A DNA stretch of 64,000 nucleotides from Thermococcus profundus. Its GTDB lineage: Archaea > Methanobacteriota_B > Thermococci > Thermococcales > Thermococcaceae. Both the position numbers and the translations under genes were made by a program. The notes under the pieces are model-generated. The model was not told where the DNA came from. It worked only from the letters and a program-made list of their open reading frames with translations, and did no database searches. Below are positions 1 to 8,660 of the stretch, in pieces. The stretch's first letter is position 1, and every line of letters begins with the position of its first letter. The stretch lies in contig NZ_CP014862.1 in the NCBI RefSeq assembly GCF_002214585.1, forward strand, positions 372,001 through 436,000, written 5' to 3'.

Positions 1-1
1 G

Positions 2-271
2 ATAGGGGCTCTCGGAACCGGCTTCAAGAAGTGCCTCGCCCACGACTACGAGTGGGAGTTCAGGAAGACGGCCGAGAGGGCTCTATTCTACAAGAAGCTC
101 GGCATGAAGTACAGGGACATCATACTTAGAACCATAGCGGACGTTGAGGAGGAGACGAGCTACGACCACAAGGTTCAGACGATGAACGCCCAGTCCAAAG
201 GGGACTACAGAGACCAGGAGACGAGGATACGCTACTACATCAACAGGCTCTACGGGGAGGGTAAGATATGA
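2..271 (+). CDS. C-terminal part of an unrecognised protein, cut by window start
   Basis: An open frame runs from the left edge to TGA at 269-271, giving 89 residues of a soluble, charged, Tyr-rich C-terminus (for example RYYINRLYGEGKI at the end). The true start lies outside the window. The stop overlaps the ATG of the next gene (ATGA at 268-271), so the two are almost certainly co-transcribed and translationally coupled. I do not recognise a family. It looks helical, with no membrane segment and no Cys-pair motif in the visible part. Confidence 0.7.
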   Translation: MGALGTGFKKCLAHDYEWEFRKTAERALFYKKLGMKYRDIILRTIADVEEETSYDHKVQTMNAQSKGDYRDQETRIRYYINRLYGEGKI

Positions 272-1584
272 AGGGAAAGGTCATCTTCCTGCTCCTACTC
301 CTGATTGCTGGATACCTCTACTTCAATGGCTATATCGAAGTCCCCGACAACAACCCCTATTCCGGAAGCTCAGGTTCAGGGAGCTTCAGCAACGGGCTCA
401 CACCCGGCGATGCCCAGAACCTCAGGCAGTCGGTCATCTCAATGGGTGCGTCGGATGCCTACGTATCGCTGTCGAGCGGGAGAACCCTCGTCCAGTTCGA
501 GGCCCCGAGCGTAGGCGAGGCCCTGATGGGGATGGCCTACGAGATAGCCAAGAAGGCCTACGAGGCAAATCCGGTCGATGACGTTAGGGTCGAGGCCTAC
601 TATCTCGGCGAGCCGATTTTGGGGTTGACCATAGACAACGGCGACTTCGACAACCCCGAATTTGAGGATATAAGAAGACCGGAGTTCAAGGTCGAGTCCG
701 ACCTCTGGATATTCGATGTCATAGTCGAGGACGTCACGATCACCAACGAAACCGCCAGCGTCACACTTGAGTACCTCGCCGATGGGGACGGCTTCTGGAG
801 GGACTACTTCGGGATGGGCTTCCTCATCCTCGAGGATGCCCCTTGGGTTGAGGAGATCTCAATAACCTACCTCGCCGACAACGGGAGCTTAACAGTGTCC
901 ACTTCAAGCGACGACCTACTGAAGCTCCATTCGGGAGAAATCACGACAGATGAACTTCCCAGCATAGTCCACGTAAGCGTTGGGAATGCCGGTAAAGATA
1001 GCGGGTCCAAGTGCGCCCCAAGCAAGGAGGAGGCTTACAAGCTCTTCGTCCAGGCCTACAACAACGTCACCTCCCTCCAGGCAAACAACGCGAGCGATGA
1101 GAAGATTCAGGAAGCCTACGCAAAATACCAGAAGGCCAGGGCCTGCTACGAGTCTTTCCAGAGCTCAACGACCTCCGCGGCTTCCAGCGGGGAGGTGGGA
1201 GAAATCAGAAATGCAACCCTCGACACCAATGGGGCGGTGGCGATAAAGTTCTCCACAGGCGAGGTGAAGGGCTCCGACGAGATAGGAGCTGACATGTGGA
1301 AGGACGTTGACGTGGCCGTGGAACCGTGGTGCGTTGATTATCCGGCTTTGCTCGGCCACTGGATTGACTTCGGTGAGGGGAGCCTCGATACCCTGGACCC
1401 GAACATGGTGCCGACTTCAGGTTATCCAGTGAACGAAGTGAGCGGCGAGATAAAGGCGGGACACCTCTACGTGAACCTCAACTCCGACGGAACGCTTACC
1501 GCTTTTGAGCTCATATCCCATGAGCAAATCGGCGACTGCTCCCACAGAATAACCATAAGGTACGCAAACTTTGGAGGGGGCTGA
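268..1584 (+). CDS. Exported or membrane-anchored protein of unknown function (438 aa)
   Basis: The protein starts with a short positive stretch (MKGK) and a hydrophobic segment at about residues 5-23, followed by a Ser/Gly/Pro-rich linker. This fits a signal peptide or N-terminal anchor with the bulk of the chain outside the cell. The middle (about 75-230) is acidic and probably beta-rich. A helical hairpin near 250-295 carries two Cys (KCAPSKEEAY and ARACYESF) that could form a disulfide. The start overlaps the upstream stop by ATGA, and the downstream genes on the same strand also encode membrane-anchored proteins. I do not recognise a named family; it is probably lineage-specific to Thermococcales. 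Confidence 0.7.
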   Translation: MKGKVIFLLLLLIAGYLYFNGYIEVPDNNPYSGSSGSGSFSNGLTPGDAQNLRQSVISMGASDAYVSLSSGRTLVQFEAPSVGEALMGMAYEIAKKAYEANPVDDVRVEAYYLGEPILGLTIDNGDFDNPEFEDIRRPEFKVESDLWIFDVIVEDVTITNETASVTLEYLADGDGFWRDYFGMGFLILEDAPWVEEISITYLADNGSLTVSTSSDDLLKLHSGEITTDELPSIVHVSVGNAGKDSGSKCAPSKEEAYKLFVQAYNNVTSLQANNASDEKIQEAYAKYQKARACYESFQSSTTSAASSGEVGEIRNATLDTNGAVAIKFSTGEVKGSDEIGADMWKDVDVAVEPWCVDYPALLGHWIDFGEGSLDTLDPNMVPTSGYPVNEVSGEIKAGHLYVNLNSDGTLTAFELISHEQIGDCSHRITIRYANFGGG

Positions 1585-1711
1585 GACGGAACCCCTAACC
1601 GGACTCCACGTCTTCGGCCCGCTTCTGGGCCTTTTCCTTCTTTTGGTAGCGTTAGCTCTCCTTGTTTTGTTTGCAAAGCTGGCTTTAATGCTCATTAGGA
1701 GGCTTGTTTGA
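1571..1711 (+). CDS. Possible small single-pass membrane protein (46 aa)
   Basis: In the gap after the 438-aa gene, the +1 frame from TTG at 1571 is open to TGA at 1709-1711. It encodes a short N-terminus followed by a strongly hydrophobic stretch (about residues 15-40, Leu/Val/Ala-rich) and ends RRLV. It overlaps the upstream stop by 14 bases. The TTG start and weak ribosome binding site leave doubt, but a transmembrane helix between two membrane-protein genes is unlikely to be pure chance. Confidence 0.4.
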   Translation: MEGAETEPLTGLHVFGPLLGLFLLLVALALLVLFAKLALMLIRRLV

Positions 1712-1744
1712 TGAGATTGGAAAGAAAATGGGAAGGTGTTTGAT

Positions 1745-2194
1745 ATGGAGAAAGTGGTTTATGTTATACCCAACCTGGAGTACCACAAGGGCTTCCTGAA
1801 GAACGCTCTTGTAAACCTTGTTGTCACAGACCAGAGGATAATCATCGCCCACGTGAAGAAGGAGATGATTCAGAAGGCGAGAGAGGAGGCGAAGGCGAGG
1901 GGAGACGGCTTCTTCAAGAGAATCTCTTCCGGCTGGACGATGCACGAGCGCTATTACGAGATGTCTCCCGAGGACATAGCCAGTGAGGCCTCTGAGAACT
2001 TCTCGATCCCTCTGAACGGGATAAAGGAGGTCAAGCTCAAGAGCGGCAACCCTGACGAGGGCAAGAAGGACGAGATGGAGATAAAGTGGAAGGAGAAGAG
2101 CAAGTTCTCCGGGAACATGAACCAGCGGGAGATAAAGAAGAAGCTCTCCGGCCTCGGCGTTAAGGTCAAGGGAGGGGGCTTCTTTGGGTTTTAA
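1745..2194 (+). CDS. Conserved-looking soluble protein, possible PH/GRAM-like fold (149 aa)
   Basis: ATG at 1745 follows AGGTG at 1734-1738 with normal spacing, so I prefer it to the GTG at 1736. The N-terminal half (VVYVIPNLEYHKG... LVVTDQRIIIA) resembles the strand pattern of bacterial PH or GRAM-like domains, in which a 'TDQRII' type strand is typical. That is a structural guess, not a firm family assignment. The C-terminal half is Lys-rich and ends with a Gly/Phe-rich tail (KGGGFFGF). No membrane segment is seen. It lies in the same-strand cluster of exported proteins, so a link to the membrane is plausible. Confidence 0.6.
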   Translation: MEKVVYVIPNLEYHKGFLKNALVNLVVTDQRIIIAHVKKEMIQKAREEAKARGDGFFKRISSGWTMHERYYEMSPEDIASEASENFSIPLNGIKEVKLKSGNPDEGKKDEMEIKWKEKSKFSGNMNQREIKKKLSGLGVKVKGGGFFGF

Positions 2195-2214
2195 AGGTAA
2201 CGGAGGTGAGATAT

Positions 2215-2598
2215 ATGGGACTCATTAAAAAGCTCCTCGTTGGCTTTCTAGTGCTGTTAGTCCTTGGTGTTGCGGGAATCTTCGGCATGCAGTACTACTA
2301 CAACACCTTCTACGAGAAGGTTCCGGTTGAAGTAAAGACCCAAACCGTCAGCGGCGACGTCTTCTACCTTTCACACGTCCTTGAGCCGGGGAAGTACTAC
2401 ATAAACGCGAGCAGCACCGGAACCGTGGAGAAGATAACGATCCTGGACGAGAACGGAAACGTCCTAACTGAGTCGGAAACGGACAGCATGATATACGGCT
2501 CGAGCAAGGCCTTCCAGGTGCGGGTTGACTACAAAAGCCCGACTAACGTCGATAGCTACACCGTGAAAGTCGGAATCTACAGGCTCGTGAAGAAGTGA
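2215..2598 (+). CDS. Small membrane-anchored extracellular protein (127 aa)
   Basis: GGAGGTGA at 2202-2209 places the start at ATG 2215 rather than at the in-frame GTG inside that ribosome binding site. Residues 6-27 form one hydrophobic helix (KKLLVGFLVLLVLGVAG), followed by a predicted beta-rich outer domain of about 90 residues with strands such as YTVKVGIYRLVKK at the end. The pattern resembles a small beta-sandwich like pre-peptidase C-terminal domains, but I cannot prove that. It is 10 bases from the lipoprotein gene downstream and likely shares its transcript. Confidence 0.6.
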   Translation: MGLIKKLLVGFLVLLVLGVAGIFGMQYYYNTFYEKVPVEVKTQTVSGDVFYLSHVLEPGKYYINASSTGTVEKITILDENGNVLTESETDSMIYGSSKAFQVRVDYKSPTNVDSYTVKVGIYRLVKK

Positions 2599-2607
2599 GG
2601 TGGGAAA

Positions 2608-3324
2608 ATGAGGAAGCTCTACGCGCTTTCGGCCCTGCTGCTCGTGGTTGTGGTGCTCGCAAGCGGCTGTGAGAACCCAAAGACGAACGTTAAGACCGAG
2701 AAAACGCTCACGATAAACGACGTTACGGTTCACTACTCCGGCGATGTATCTATGAGTCAAGCGAAGGAGGTCATAAACTTCATCTACAACTACTTTGATG
2801 TAACTGGAAAGACCGATGTCTACCTGGAGAAAGCGAACGGCCGCTACAAAGTCGGGATAGTAACGCCCTACAAGAGCTCTGACGAGATGGGTGGACAGAT
2901 GAAGTTCGCAATAACTCTTGCAGCCTCCCGTCTCTCGCAGGACGTCTTCAACGGAGAACCTGTGGTTCTCCAGTACCTCTCACCGGACAATGATGTTCTC
3001 ATCTCAGCAGAGAGCAGGTACCGCTACCTCGAGAACAGCAGGATATACGTGTGGTATTCAGGCATTGGCCAGGAGGAAGCCGGAAAAGTCCTGGATTACC
3101 TTGTGGGCTTCGCTGGACAGGGACCGTGGGACGTGATCCTTGAAAAGAGCGGCTCCACCTACCACGTTAGGGCCATGAGTTCATTCACCACCGTTGACGA
3201 GGCGAACTCCGCGAAGGACACGTACCTTGAGCTGGTCTCGGGCCTTGAGGAGAGGCTGAACGGAGACGTCGTTCTCCACGTGCTTGATCCAGATGGGAAC
3301 GAGCTGACGACATTCGGTCCGTGA
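2608..3324 (+). CDS. Lipoprotein of unknown function (238 aa)
   Basis: The N-terminus is a lipoprotein-type signal: MRKLYALSALLLVVVV followed by the lipobox LASGC, with Cys21 as the predicted anchor residue. A GAGGTGGGA ribosome binding site sits just upstream. The mature part looks like two related halves of about 95 residues, each with a Tyr-rich strand/helix pattern (INDVTVHYSGD near the start, SRIYVWYSGIG in the middle), so it may be an internal duplication. Last gene of the 5' cluster of exported proteins. Family not recognised. Confidence 0.65.
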   Translation: MRKLYALSALLLVVVVLASGCENPKTNVKTEKTLTINDVTVHYSGDVSMSQAKEVINFIYNYFDVTGKTDVYLEKANGRYKVGIVTPYKSSDEMGGQMKFAITLAASRLSQDVFNGEPVVLQYLSPDNDVLISAESRYRYLENSRIYVWYSGIGQEEAGKVLDYLVGFAGQGPWDVILEKSGSTYHVRAMSSFTTVDEANSAKDTYLELVSGLEERLNGDVVLHVLDPDGNELTTFGP

Positions 3325-3405
3325 ACTCGGCCCTTTGAGTTCTCTGCTTTTTGTGTTCTCTTCTTTTCTCGGAAAGTTAACCTCTATCCATGCTCCCGGC
3401 GGAAA

Positions 3406-3417
3406 GGTTATATTGCC
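3406..3417 (+). promoter_or_regulatory. TATA promoter of the phosphohexomutase gene
   Basis: GGTTATATTGCC lies about 45 bases before ATG 3458, preceded by a purine-rich BRE-like GGAAA. The spacing fits a start of transcription near 3435. Confidence 0.45.
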
Positions 3418-3457
3418 CATTCCATACTCACAACCATAACTCTCACGGGTGGTCATC

Positions 3458-4807
3458 ATGGGGAAGTACTTTGGAACCAGCGGAATCAGGGAGGTCTTCA
3501 ACGAGAGGCTGACGCCGGAGCTGGCCCTTAAAGTTGGAAAGGCCATTGGAACTTACCTTGACGGCGGAACCGTCGTCATCGGCAAGGACACGAGGACGAG
3601 CGGAGAGGTTATCAAATCTGCGGTTATAAGTGGACTCCTAAGCGCGGGCGTTGACGTGATTGACATTGGTCTATCCCCAACCCCACTCACGGGCTTTGCG
3701 ATAAAGCTCTATGGAGCAGATGCTGGGGTTACCATAACGGCTTCCCATAATCCACCGGAATACAACGGCATAAAGGTCTGGCAGGCCAACGGTATGGCCT
3801 ACACTCCGGAGATGGAGAACGAGCTTGAGGCAATAATGGACTCCGGAAACTTCAAAAAAGCATCTTGGAACGAGATTGGAGCGCTCAGAACTGCGGATCC
3901 GCGTGGGGAGTACATAAAAGCGGCATTAAAGTTCATCGGGCTTGAGAACTCCTACACTGTAGTTCTCGATGCCGGAAACGGTGCAGGCTCTATCATAAGT
4001 CCCTACCTCCAGCGTGAGCTCGGCAACAGGGTAATCTCGCTCAACTCCCACTCGAGCGGCTTCTTCGTCAGGGAGCTTGAACCTAACTCAAAGAGCCTTT
4101 CCGCACTGGCAAAGACCGTTAAAGCAATGAAAGCGGACGTTGGGATAGCCCACGACGGTGACGCCGACAGGATTGGGGTCGTTGATGACCAGGGAAACTT
4201 CGTCGAATACGAGGTCATGCTCTCGCTCATAGCGGGCTACATGCTGAGGAAGTTTGGGAAGGGGAAGATCGTAACGACTGTTGATGCGGGCTTCGCTTTG
4301 GACGACTATGTAAGGCCCCTCGGAGGGGAGGTTATAAGGACTCGCGTTGGGGACGTTGCCGTTGCCGACGAGCTTGCCAAGCATGGGGGAATCTTCGGCG
4401 GCGAGCCGAGCGGAACCTGGATAATCCCGCAGTGGAACCTCACTCCGGACGGAATCTTCGCCGGGGCTCTGGTTCTGGAGATGATCGACAGGCTGGGGCC
4501 GATAAGCGAGCTGGCAAAGGAAGTCCCGCGCTACGCAACCCTCCGCGCCAAGATCCCCTGCCCGAACGAGAAGAAGGCAAAGGCAATGGAGATAATAGCC
4601 CGCGAGGCCCTGAACGCCTTTGACTACGACAGGCTGATAGACATCGATGGGATCAGGATAGAGAACTCAGAGTGGTGGATACTGTTTAGACCGAGCGGGA
4701 CCGAGCCGATAATGAGGATAACCCTTGAGGCCCATACAGCGGAGAAGGCAAAGGAGCTGATGGAGAAGGCCGAAAAGCTTGTAAAGAAGGCCATCTCGGA
4801 GGCTTGA
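3458..4807 (+). CDS. glmM: Phosphoglucosamine mutase / phosphomannomutase family enzyme
   Basis: A complete alpha-D-phosphohexomutase of 449 residues, the usual length of the archaeal GlmM-type group. The four signature regions are present: GTSGIRE at the N-terminus, the phosphoserine loop TASHNPP with Ser96 as the phosphorylated residue, the Mg-binding loop DGDADR, the sugar-binding loop GEPSGT, and the phosphate-binding RPSGTEP near the C-terminus. It interconverts hexose 1- and 6-phosphates for sugar-nucleotide synthesis. Whether glucosamine or mannose/glucose is the main substrate cannot be told from sequence alone. ATG 3458 is chosen over GTG 3449 because GGTGG precedes it. The EamA-like gene follows with almost no gap. 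Confidence 0.9.
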   Translation: MGKYFGTSGIREVFNERLTPELALKVGKAIGTYLDGGTVVIGKDTRTSGEVIKSAVISGLLSAGVDVIDIGLSPTPLTGFAIKLYGADAGVTITASHNPPEYNGIKVWQANGMAYTPEMENELEAIMDSGNFKKASWNEIGALRTADPRGEYIKAALKFIGLENSYTVVLDAGNGAGSIISPYLQRELGNRVISLNSHSSGFFVRELEPNSKSLSALAKTVKAMKADVGIAHDGDADRIGVVDDQGNFVEYEVMLSLIAGYMLRKFGKGKIVTTVDAGFALDDYVRPLGGEVIRTRVGDVAVADELAKHGGIFGGEPSGTWIIPQWNLTPDGIFAGALVLEMIDRLGPISELAKEVPRYATLRAKIPCPNEKKAKAMEIIAREALNAFDYDRLIDIDGIRIENSEWWILFRPSGTEPIMRITLEAHTAEKAKELMEKAEKLVKKAISEA

Positions 4808-4809
4808 CA

Positions 4810-5232
4810 GTGAAAATTCCTCTCTACATTATTTACGCCCTTCTCGCGGCTTTCTTTGCCGCTTTGGTTCCGATCTTTGGAAAACTTGGCCTTAGGGACG
4901 TCGATTCAACGGTAGCTACGGTTATCAGGGCGTTCATAATGTTCGCCTTTCTCCTTTTCGTCGCGCTCATAACGGGCAAGACGAACACAGCAGGCTTTGA
5001 CCACCGCGCCCTCTTCTTAGTAACCCTCTCGGGCCTCGCTGGGGCTCTTTCCTGGCTCTTCTACTTTATGGCAATAAAGAACGGAAAAACCACGGCCGTC
5101 ATCGCGATAGACAAGACGAGCGTTGCCCTCGCGATAGTTCTTGCGTGGATTGTTCTGAGGGAGGAGTTCACTTTGAGATCCGCTGTGGGAGCGCTGTTGA
5201 TAGTTATAGGAGCGCTGCTGGTATCTCTGTGA
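4810..5232 (+). CDS. EamA-like small membrane protein (140 aa)
   Basis: A short protein with about five hydrophobic segments and the pattern of one EamA (DUF6/DMT) repeat: AAFFAALVPIFGKLGL at the start, and AVAL-type helices ending in GALLIVIGALLVSL. Full DMT transporters have two such repeats, so this is a half-size form that would act as a dimer. GTG 4810 is preferred because GGAGG lies 7 bases upstream; TTG 4804, overlapping the glmM stop, is the alternative. It is coupled to the mutase gene. The substrate is unknown. Confidence 0.8.
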   Translation: MKIPLYIIYALLAAFFAALVPIFGKLGLRDVDSTVATVIRAFIMFAFLLFVALITGKTNTAGFDHRALFLVTLSGLAGALSWLFYFMAIKNGKTTAVIAIDKTSVALAIVLAWIVLREEFTLRSAVGALLIVIGALLVSL

Positions 5233-5245
5233 TTCATGGTGACGA

Positions 5246-6301
5246 TCATCCTGTAATTCTCTGGAGGATGTGCCACTCCTTCTCGTCCCATACCTTGCTG
5301 TCCGTTACTACAATCACCCTCCCTCTGTTGGCGTAAGCTATGTCCCTCAGCGTGCTGAGAAACTTGGCAATCGCGTTAAAGCCATTGTACATGCTGAGAT
5401 ACTCAACACCGTCAACAATAACTATACCTTCATTCCCAGCGGTTCTGAGGTGTTTGTTCACGATTTCCGTGATTTTTGGTAGGTTTGTGGGGTTTATAGT
5501 ATACCCCTGATTTACTTGACTTAGGGGGTACACCGTCCATTTCTCTGGCATCTCCCGAGGTTTCCGGGTAAAGACCAGTACTGGATGATCGTGGTATGTC
5601 TGGAGGAGCTTCTCGTATTCTTCGGAGGTCACCAGGGTGAGTCCAGCTTTTAATTTTCCCTCTGTATTAAGGTCTTCGGAGTGGGGTTTCATGAATTCTT
5701 CATGGCTGGCGAACTTCACAAAGAAATACGCAATGAGAACGACCAGGAATGCCGCTATGGAGAACCCTATAGGTGCGAACCACTCAACTGGGCGGAGGAA
5801 GGGATAGTCCATCTTATGTAGTCCGTACAGGATGAGCATGCTTCCAAGATACCTTGTCCACCTTCCGTAGATGCCTCCCAGATCCGCGATTAAAACACCG
5901 GAAAGCAAAAAGAACAGCCCTGAACTCGCGTACGCAACGCTCAGGGCGGCAAACCAGCTGAAGTTGCCTGAGCGCGTGACGGCGAGCATGTATACCGTCA
6001 GAAAAAGTGGGGTTATGGAAACGTAGTAGCCTCTGCCGACGGTGAGTGAAAACTCTTCTTCTATGAGTGTTAGGCTGCCATAAAAGAGGAGTGACGCTGA
6101 CAGTGCCTCCATGATTGCTGGGACTTCTTTAACTCCTGTTATTTCTCCCAGAACTGAAAGTGAGGAGGTTAAAAGTACAAAGGCAAAAATAAGGGCTGAC
6201 TTTCTTAGTGAGTGCCGGTAAGAGTGGAACAGATAAAGAGATGCGAATAGCTTTGCCCCTACGTTAAGGGACTGCCCGATGAGGAGTATGGTTGGGTCCA
6301 T
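5246..6301 (-). CDS. Membrane protein with C-terminal DUF835 domain (351 aa)
   Basis: The N-terminal ~215 residues contain about seven hydrophobic segments. The C-terminal ~130 residues (from GLTLVTSEEYEKLL to HILQRITG) match the DUF835 pattern common in Thermococcales, including the central IVIDGVEYLSMYNGF strand and the RVIVVTDSKVW strand. The architecture resembles a sensor: a membrane domain joined to a soluble Rossmann-like domain. No catalytic residues are known. It converges with the EamA-like gene, 13 bases between stops. Confidence 0.75.
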   Translation of the reverse strand: MDPTILLIGQSLNVGAKLFASLYLFHSYRHSLRKSALIFAFVLLTSSLSVLGEITGVKEVPAIMEALSASLLFYGSLTLIEEEFSLTVGRGYYVSITPLFLTVYMLAVTRSGNFSWFAALSVAYASSGLFFLLSGVLIADLGGIYGRWTRYLGSMLILYGLHKMDYPFLRPVEWFAPIGFSIAAFLVVLIAYFFVKFASHEEFMKPHSEDLNTEGKLKAGLTLVTSEEYEKLLQTYHDHPVLVFTRKPREMPEKWTVYPLSQVNQGYTINPTNLPKITEIVNKHLRTAGNEGIVIVDGVEYLSMYNGFNAIAKFLSTLRDIAYANRGRVIVVTDSKVWDEKEWHILQRITG

Positions 6302-6545
6302 CCTGCCTCATCCCATCCCAACTTAAGGTAAACCATCTCATGTTTTTACGTGCCATTGTTTATGCGGCGTGCTATATAATGCCATAAAAAAGGGTATGAG
6401 ATAAAGTTATATAAGCGTTTTGGACGTTTATCTTCAGTTTATTGCATTTACCGTTTTTTTCTGCTCCTTGACGAACTTTTTGCCTCCCCCAGCCCATTCT
6501 TTTTTGGATAATCCTCAACGCTCTCGGTGGAAGAGGATAATTTCT
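6302..6545. other. 244-base AT-rich intergenic region
   Basis: No open frame of note. Reading the minus strand, TATA-like elements lie at about 6371-6379 (CATTATATAGC) and 6403-6411 (TTATATAAC); either could drive the DUF835 gene at 6301. The right half next to 6546 is T/C-rich and could serve as the transcription end of the TudS-like gene. Confidence 0.4.
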
Positions 6546-7115
6546 CTATAGTATCTCCTCAAGCCTTTTGAGGCTCCCCTTTATATCCTCCTTGTCAAAT
6601 TCGGCGTAGACTCCCTCTGGGAACCTGGCCGTGAGTATTTCAAAGAGTATTCCCGGCAGGGGCTTCAGCTCGAAGTTTCCCTCCTTTACGAGCTCTTTTG
6701 AGCGCTTTATCCTCTCTTCCTTGCTCAGGTAGAAGAACTCCTGCATGTCTGTGTATGGATACTTATCCGGGTCGCTGGAGCTCGTGTGGAAGACACCGCA
6801 GGTGGGCGAGCCTTTAACGCCGACAAAAACTACCTTCTCCGGCTTTTCCTCGGTCAGAGCCCTGCCAATGAAATCCGCTATGATCTTCACCCTCTCCCTC
6901 ATGCCGAGCCTCTCGTAGACTTCTCTGCTGGCGGGGGCACGCGGCCAGCCGATCAGCTCGTATTCTGGGCAGGGATAGGCTAGGATCTGCCACTCGTCTC
7001 CGAGCTTTCCTATGAGTTCCCTCAACTTTTTGGCAGTTTCGTACTCCTTTTCCTTCGGCCCGCGGTAGACGTAGAAGGGACTGAGCAGACAGGGGGCTAT
7101 GATGAGGAGCTTCAT
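6546..7115 (-). CDS. TudS/DUF523-like Fe-S protein, possible desulfidase
   Basis: The start is ATG 7115, preceded by GGGGTGA; the longer frame upstream is not coding. The 189-residue protein has three conserved-looking Cys in the order expected for the DUF523 (TudS) group: APCLLSPF near residue 8, YPCPEYELIGWPR near 50, and KGSPTCGVFH near 110. In characterised TudS, three Cys bind a [4Fe-4S] cluster that removes sulfur from thiouracil. The family match is by motif only, and the C-terminal half differs, so the substrate should be treated as unknown. Transcribed divergently from the secreted-protein gene at 7212. Confidence 0.65.
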   Translation of the reverse strand: MKLLIIAPCLLSPFYVYRGPKEKEYETAKKLRELIGKLGDEWQILAYPCPEYELIGWPRAPASREVYERLGMRERVKIIADFIGRALTEEKPEKVVFVGVKGSPTCGVFHTSSSDPDKYPYTDMQEFFYLSKEERIKRSKELVKEGNFELKPLPGILFEILTARFPEGVYAEFDKEDIKGSLKRLEEIL

Positions 7116-7144
7116 ACTTTCACCCCTCGAAAGTTTGTCTCCTT

Positions 7145-7180
7145 TCTTAAAAGCCCTAGCGTCCCGAAATACTTTTAAAC
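7145..7180. promoter_or_regulatory. Divergent promoter pair for the 7115(-) and 7212(+) genes
   Basis: On the plus strand ACTTTTAAAC (7171-7180) is a TATA box about 35 bases before ATG 7212. On the minus strand CTTTTAAG (about 7147-7154) is a TATA box about 32 bases before ATG 7115. Confidence 0.55.
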
Positions 7181-7211
7181 TGCGGACTTTCAGGATTCTC
7201 AGGTGGTAGTA

Positions 7212-8660
7212 ATGAAGAAAGCTCTCGGAGTTCTCATGATCGGGATGCTCCTCCTTCCCTTCGTTTCGGGTGCGGTTGTCCTTAAAAGTACCGGCTACGA
7301 GCTCCACGTGACCCCCGCTGGAAACTACTACGCCGGCTACGCCACGGCCTTCTGGCGGGGCTTTCATCGGCCTTACTACGGGGTTTTCATGAAGGTTTCG
7401 AGGGATGGAAGCCTTGAATGGGCCTACAACTACTCCGCTGGGAGGGGAATTATTCTCTCCACTACCCTCCCTCTCGACGACGGCTTTCTCCTGCTCGGAG
7501 AAGTTGCAGGGGCCGAGAATGCCTTCCCCCTGGCCATGAAGGTCGACGAATCCGGGAAACCCCTCTGGGTCAGGTTTTACAACGTAAGCCTACCCGACGT
7601 TTACAGCGGGACCTTCATTAACGCGATCCGGAGCGAATCGGGTTTTCTGATTCTCGGGTTGATCTTCAGATGGAGCGGTTCCGAGATTCATACAGCGCCC
7701 ATGCTCCTCAACATGAGCCCCTCGGGAGACGTCGCCTCCGCTGAAGTTCTGGACGTGAGGGACGTTAAAGAGTTCCTCTCTGAGCACGGAGACGGCTGGC
7801 TTTCAATGGGAATGAATCTCAGCGATGGAAAGCTCGCTGTGGTTAAAGTCTCCCCTTCCGGGGCCGTTGAAAGTGCCTGGAGCTACACGCTTCCCAGCTC
7901 CCTCGTTGGCCATGATGGAACCAAACTGCCAGGAGCCCTTTACTCATACATTTACCCAACCGGAAGCGGCGGCGTTATCCGGGCGTTGTACTACCTGAAC
8001 GACCGTCCGAACGAGTGGAGCTTCGAGTGGATGACAACCGTCCGCGTTCAGGATGGAAAAGTCGTCTCCTGTCTCAACTCGACGAATCCCTTGCCCGGGA
8101 AGCACTTTTACCCCTCTTCCAGAAGCACGCTGGAGAACCCGGGGATGATTTACGGCACTTTCTTGGACAACTTTACCTTCGAGGAGCTGTCCGGTTCCAA
8201 TTCTCCAGCCTATTCCCGCTTCAGGGTTGTTATGATCAACGTCTCCCTTGGGATCCTTGAGCCGGATGAAAAAGGTGGTAAAGCCTACATCAAACCTCTG
8301 GGGGACAACGTTACCTATGCCATCCTATCCCCCAGGGGCATCGCCGAATACACGGCTGATAACAGAAGCATAGTAACGATCTTTGATAGCGAAAACATCG
8401 ACCCCGAGAACTTCGGGTTCAAAGAAGTCGGCATGGAGACGAAGCCCTGCAAGGTAGAGCTGAAGGCTGAGCCTTTGAACGTGAGCTTTTCGAGCGTTCC
8501 AGTGAGCTACGGGTCTTTGGATGTGCAGTATTCCCCTCTCCATCTTGAGGTCTCTTTGATCAAGGAGGCCAGTGAAACAGCCATGTCCCCTCCCTGGCTG
8601 TCCTTTCTTCTGGTTTTGATAGCTTCGCTCTCCCTCGCCCTCTGGGTCAGGAGGGGGTGA
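7212..8660 (+). CDS. Secreted or surface-anchored protein, probable beta-propeller (482 aa)
   Basis: The start is ATG 7212 with AGGTGG upstream. There is an N-terminal signal peptide (MKKALGVLMIGMLLLPFVSGA) and a C-terminal hydrophobic helix followed by RRG, so the protein is anchored outside with a short cytoplasmic tail. The body contains repeated blocks like FMKVSRDGSLEWAYNY and AMKVDESGKPLWVRFYN, a pattern typical of propeller blades with 'G-x-x-x-W' ends. Many N-x-S/T sequons are present. Function unknown. Its 3' end overlaps the convergent kinase gene by 14 bases. Confidence 0.75.
   Translation: MKKALGVLMIGMLLLPFVSGAVVLKSTGYELHVTPAGNYYAGYATAFWRGFHRPYYGVFMKVSRDGSLEWAYNYSAGRGIILSTTLPLDDGFLLLGEVAGAENAFPLAMKVDESGKPLWVRFYNVSLPDVYSGTFINAIRSESGFLILGLIFRWSGSEIHTAPMLLNMSPSGDVASAEVLDVRDVKEFLSEHGDGWLSMGMNLSDGKLAVVKVSPSGAVESAWSYTLPSSLVGHDGTKLPGALYSYIYPTGSGGVIRALYYLNDRPNEWSFEWMTTVRVQDGKVVSCLNSTNPLPGKHFYPSSRSTLENPGMIYGTFLDNFTFEELSGSNSPAYSRFRVVMINVSLGILEPDEKGGKAYIKPLGDNVTYAILSPRGIAEYTADNRSIVTIFDSENIDPENFGFKEVGMETKPCKVELKAEPLNVSFSSVPVSYGSLDVQYSPLHLEVSLIKEASETAMSPPWLSFLLVLIASLSLALWVRRG

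Noticed and set aside
7116-7367. 84-residue N-terminal extension of the TudS-like protein
   Set aside because: It overlaps the divergent secreted-protein gene and its promoter, and ATG 7115 has a proper GGGGTGA signal.
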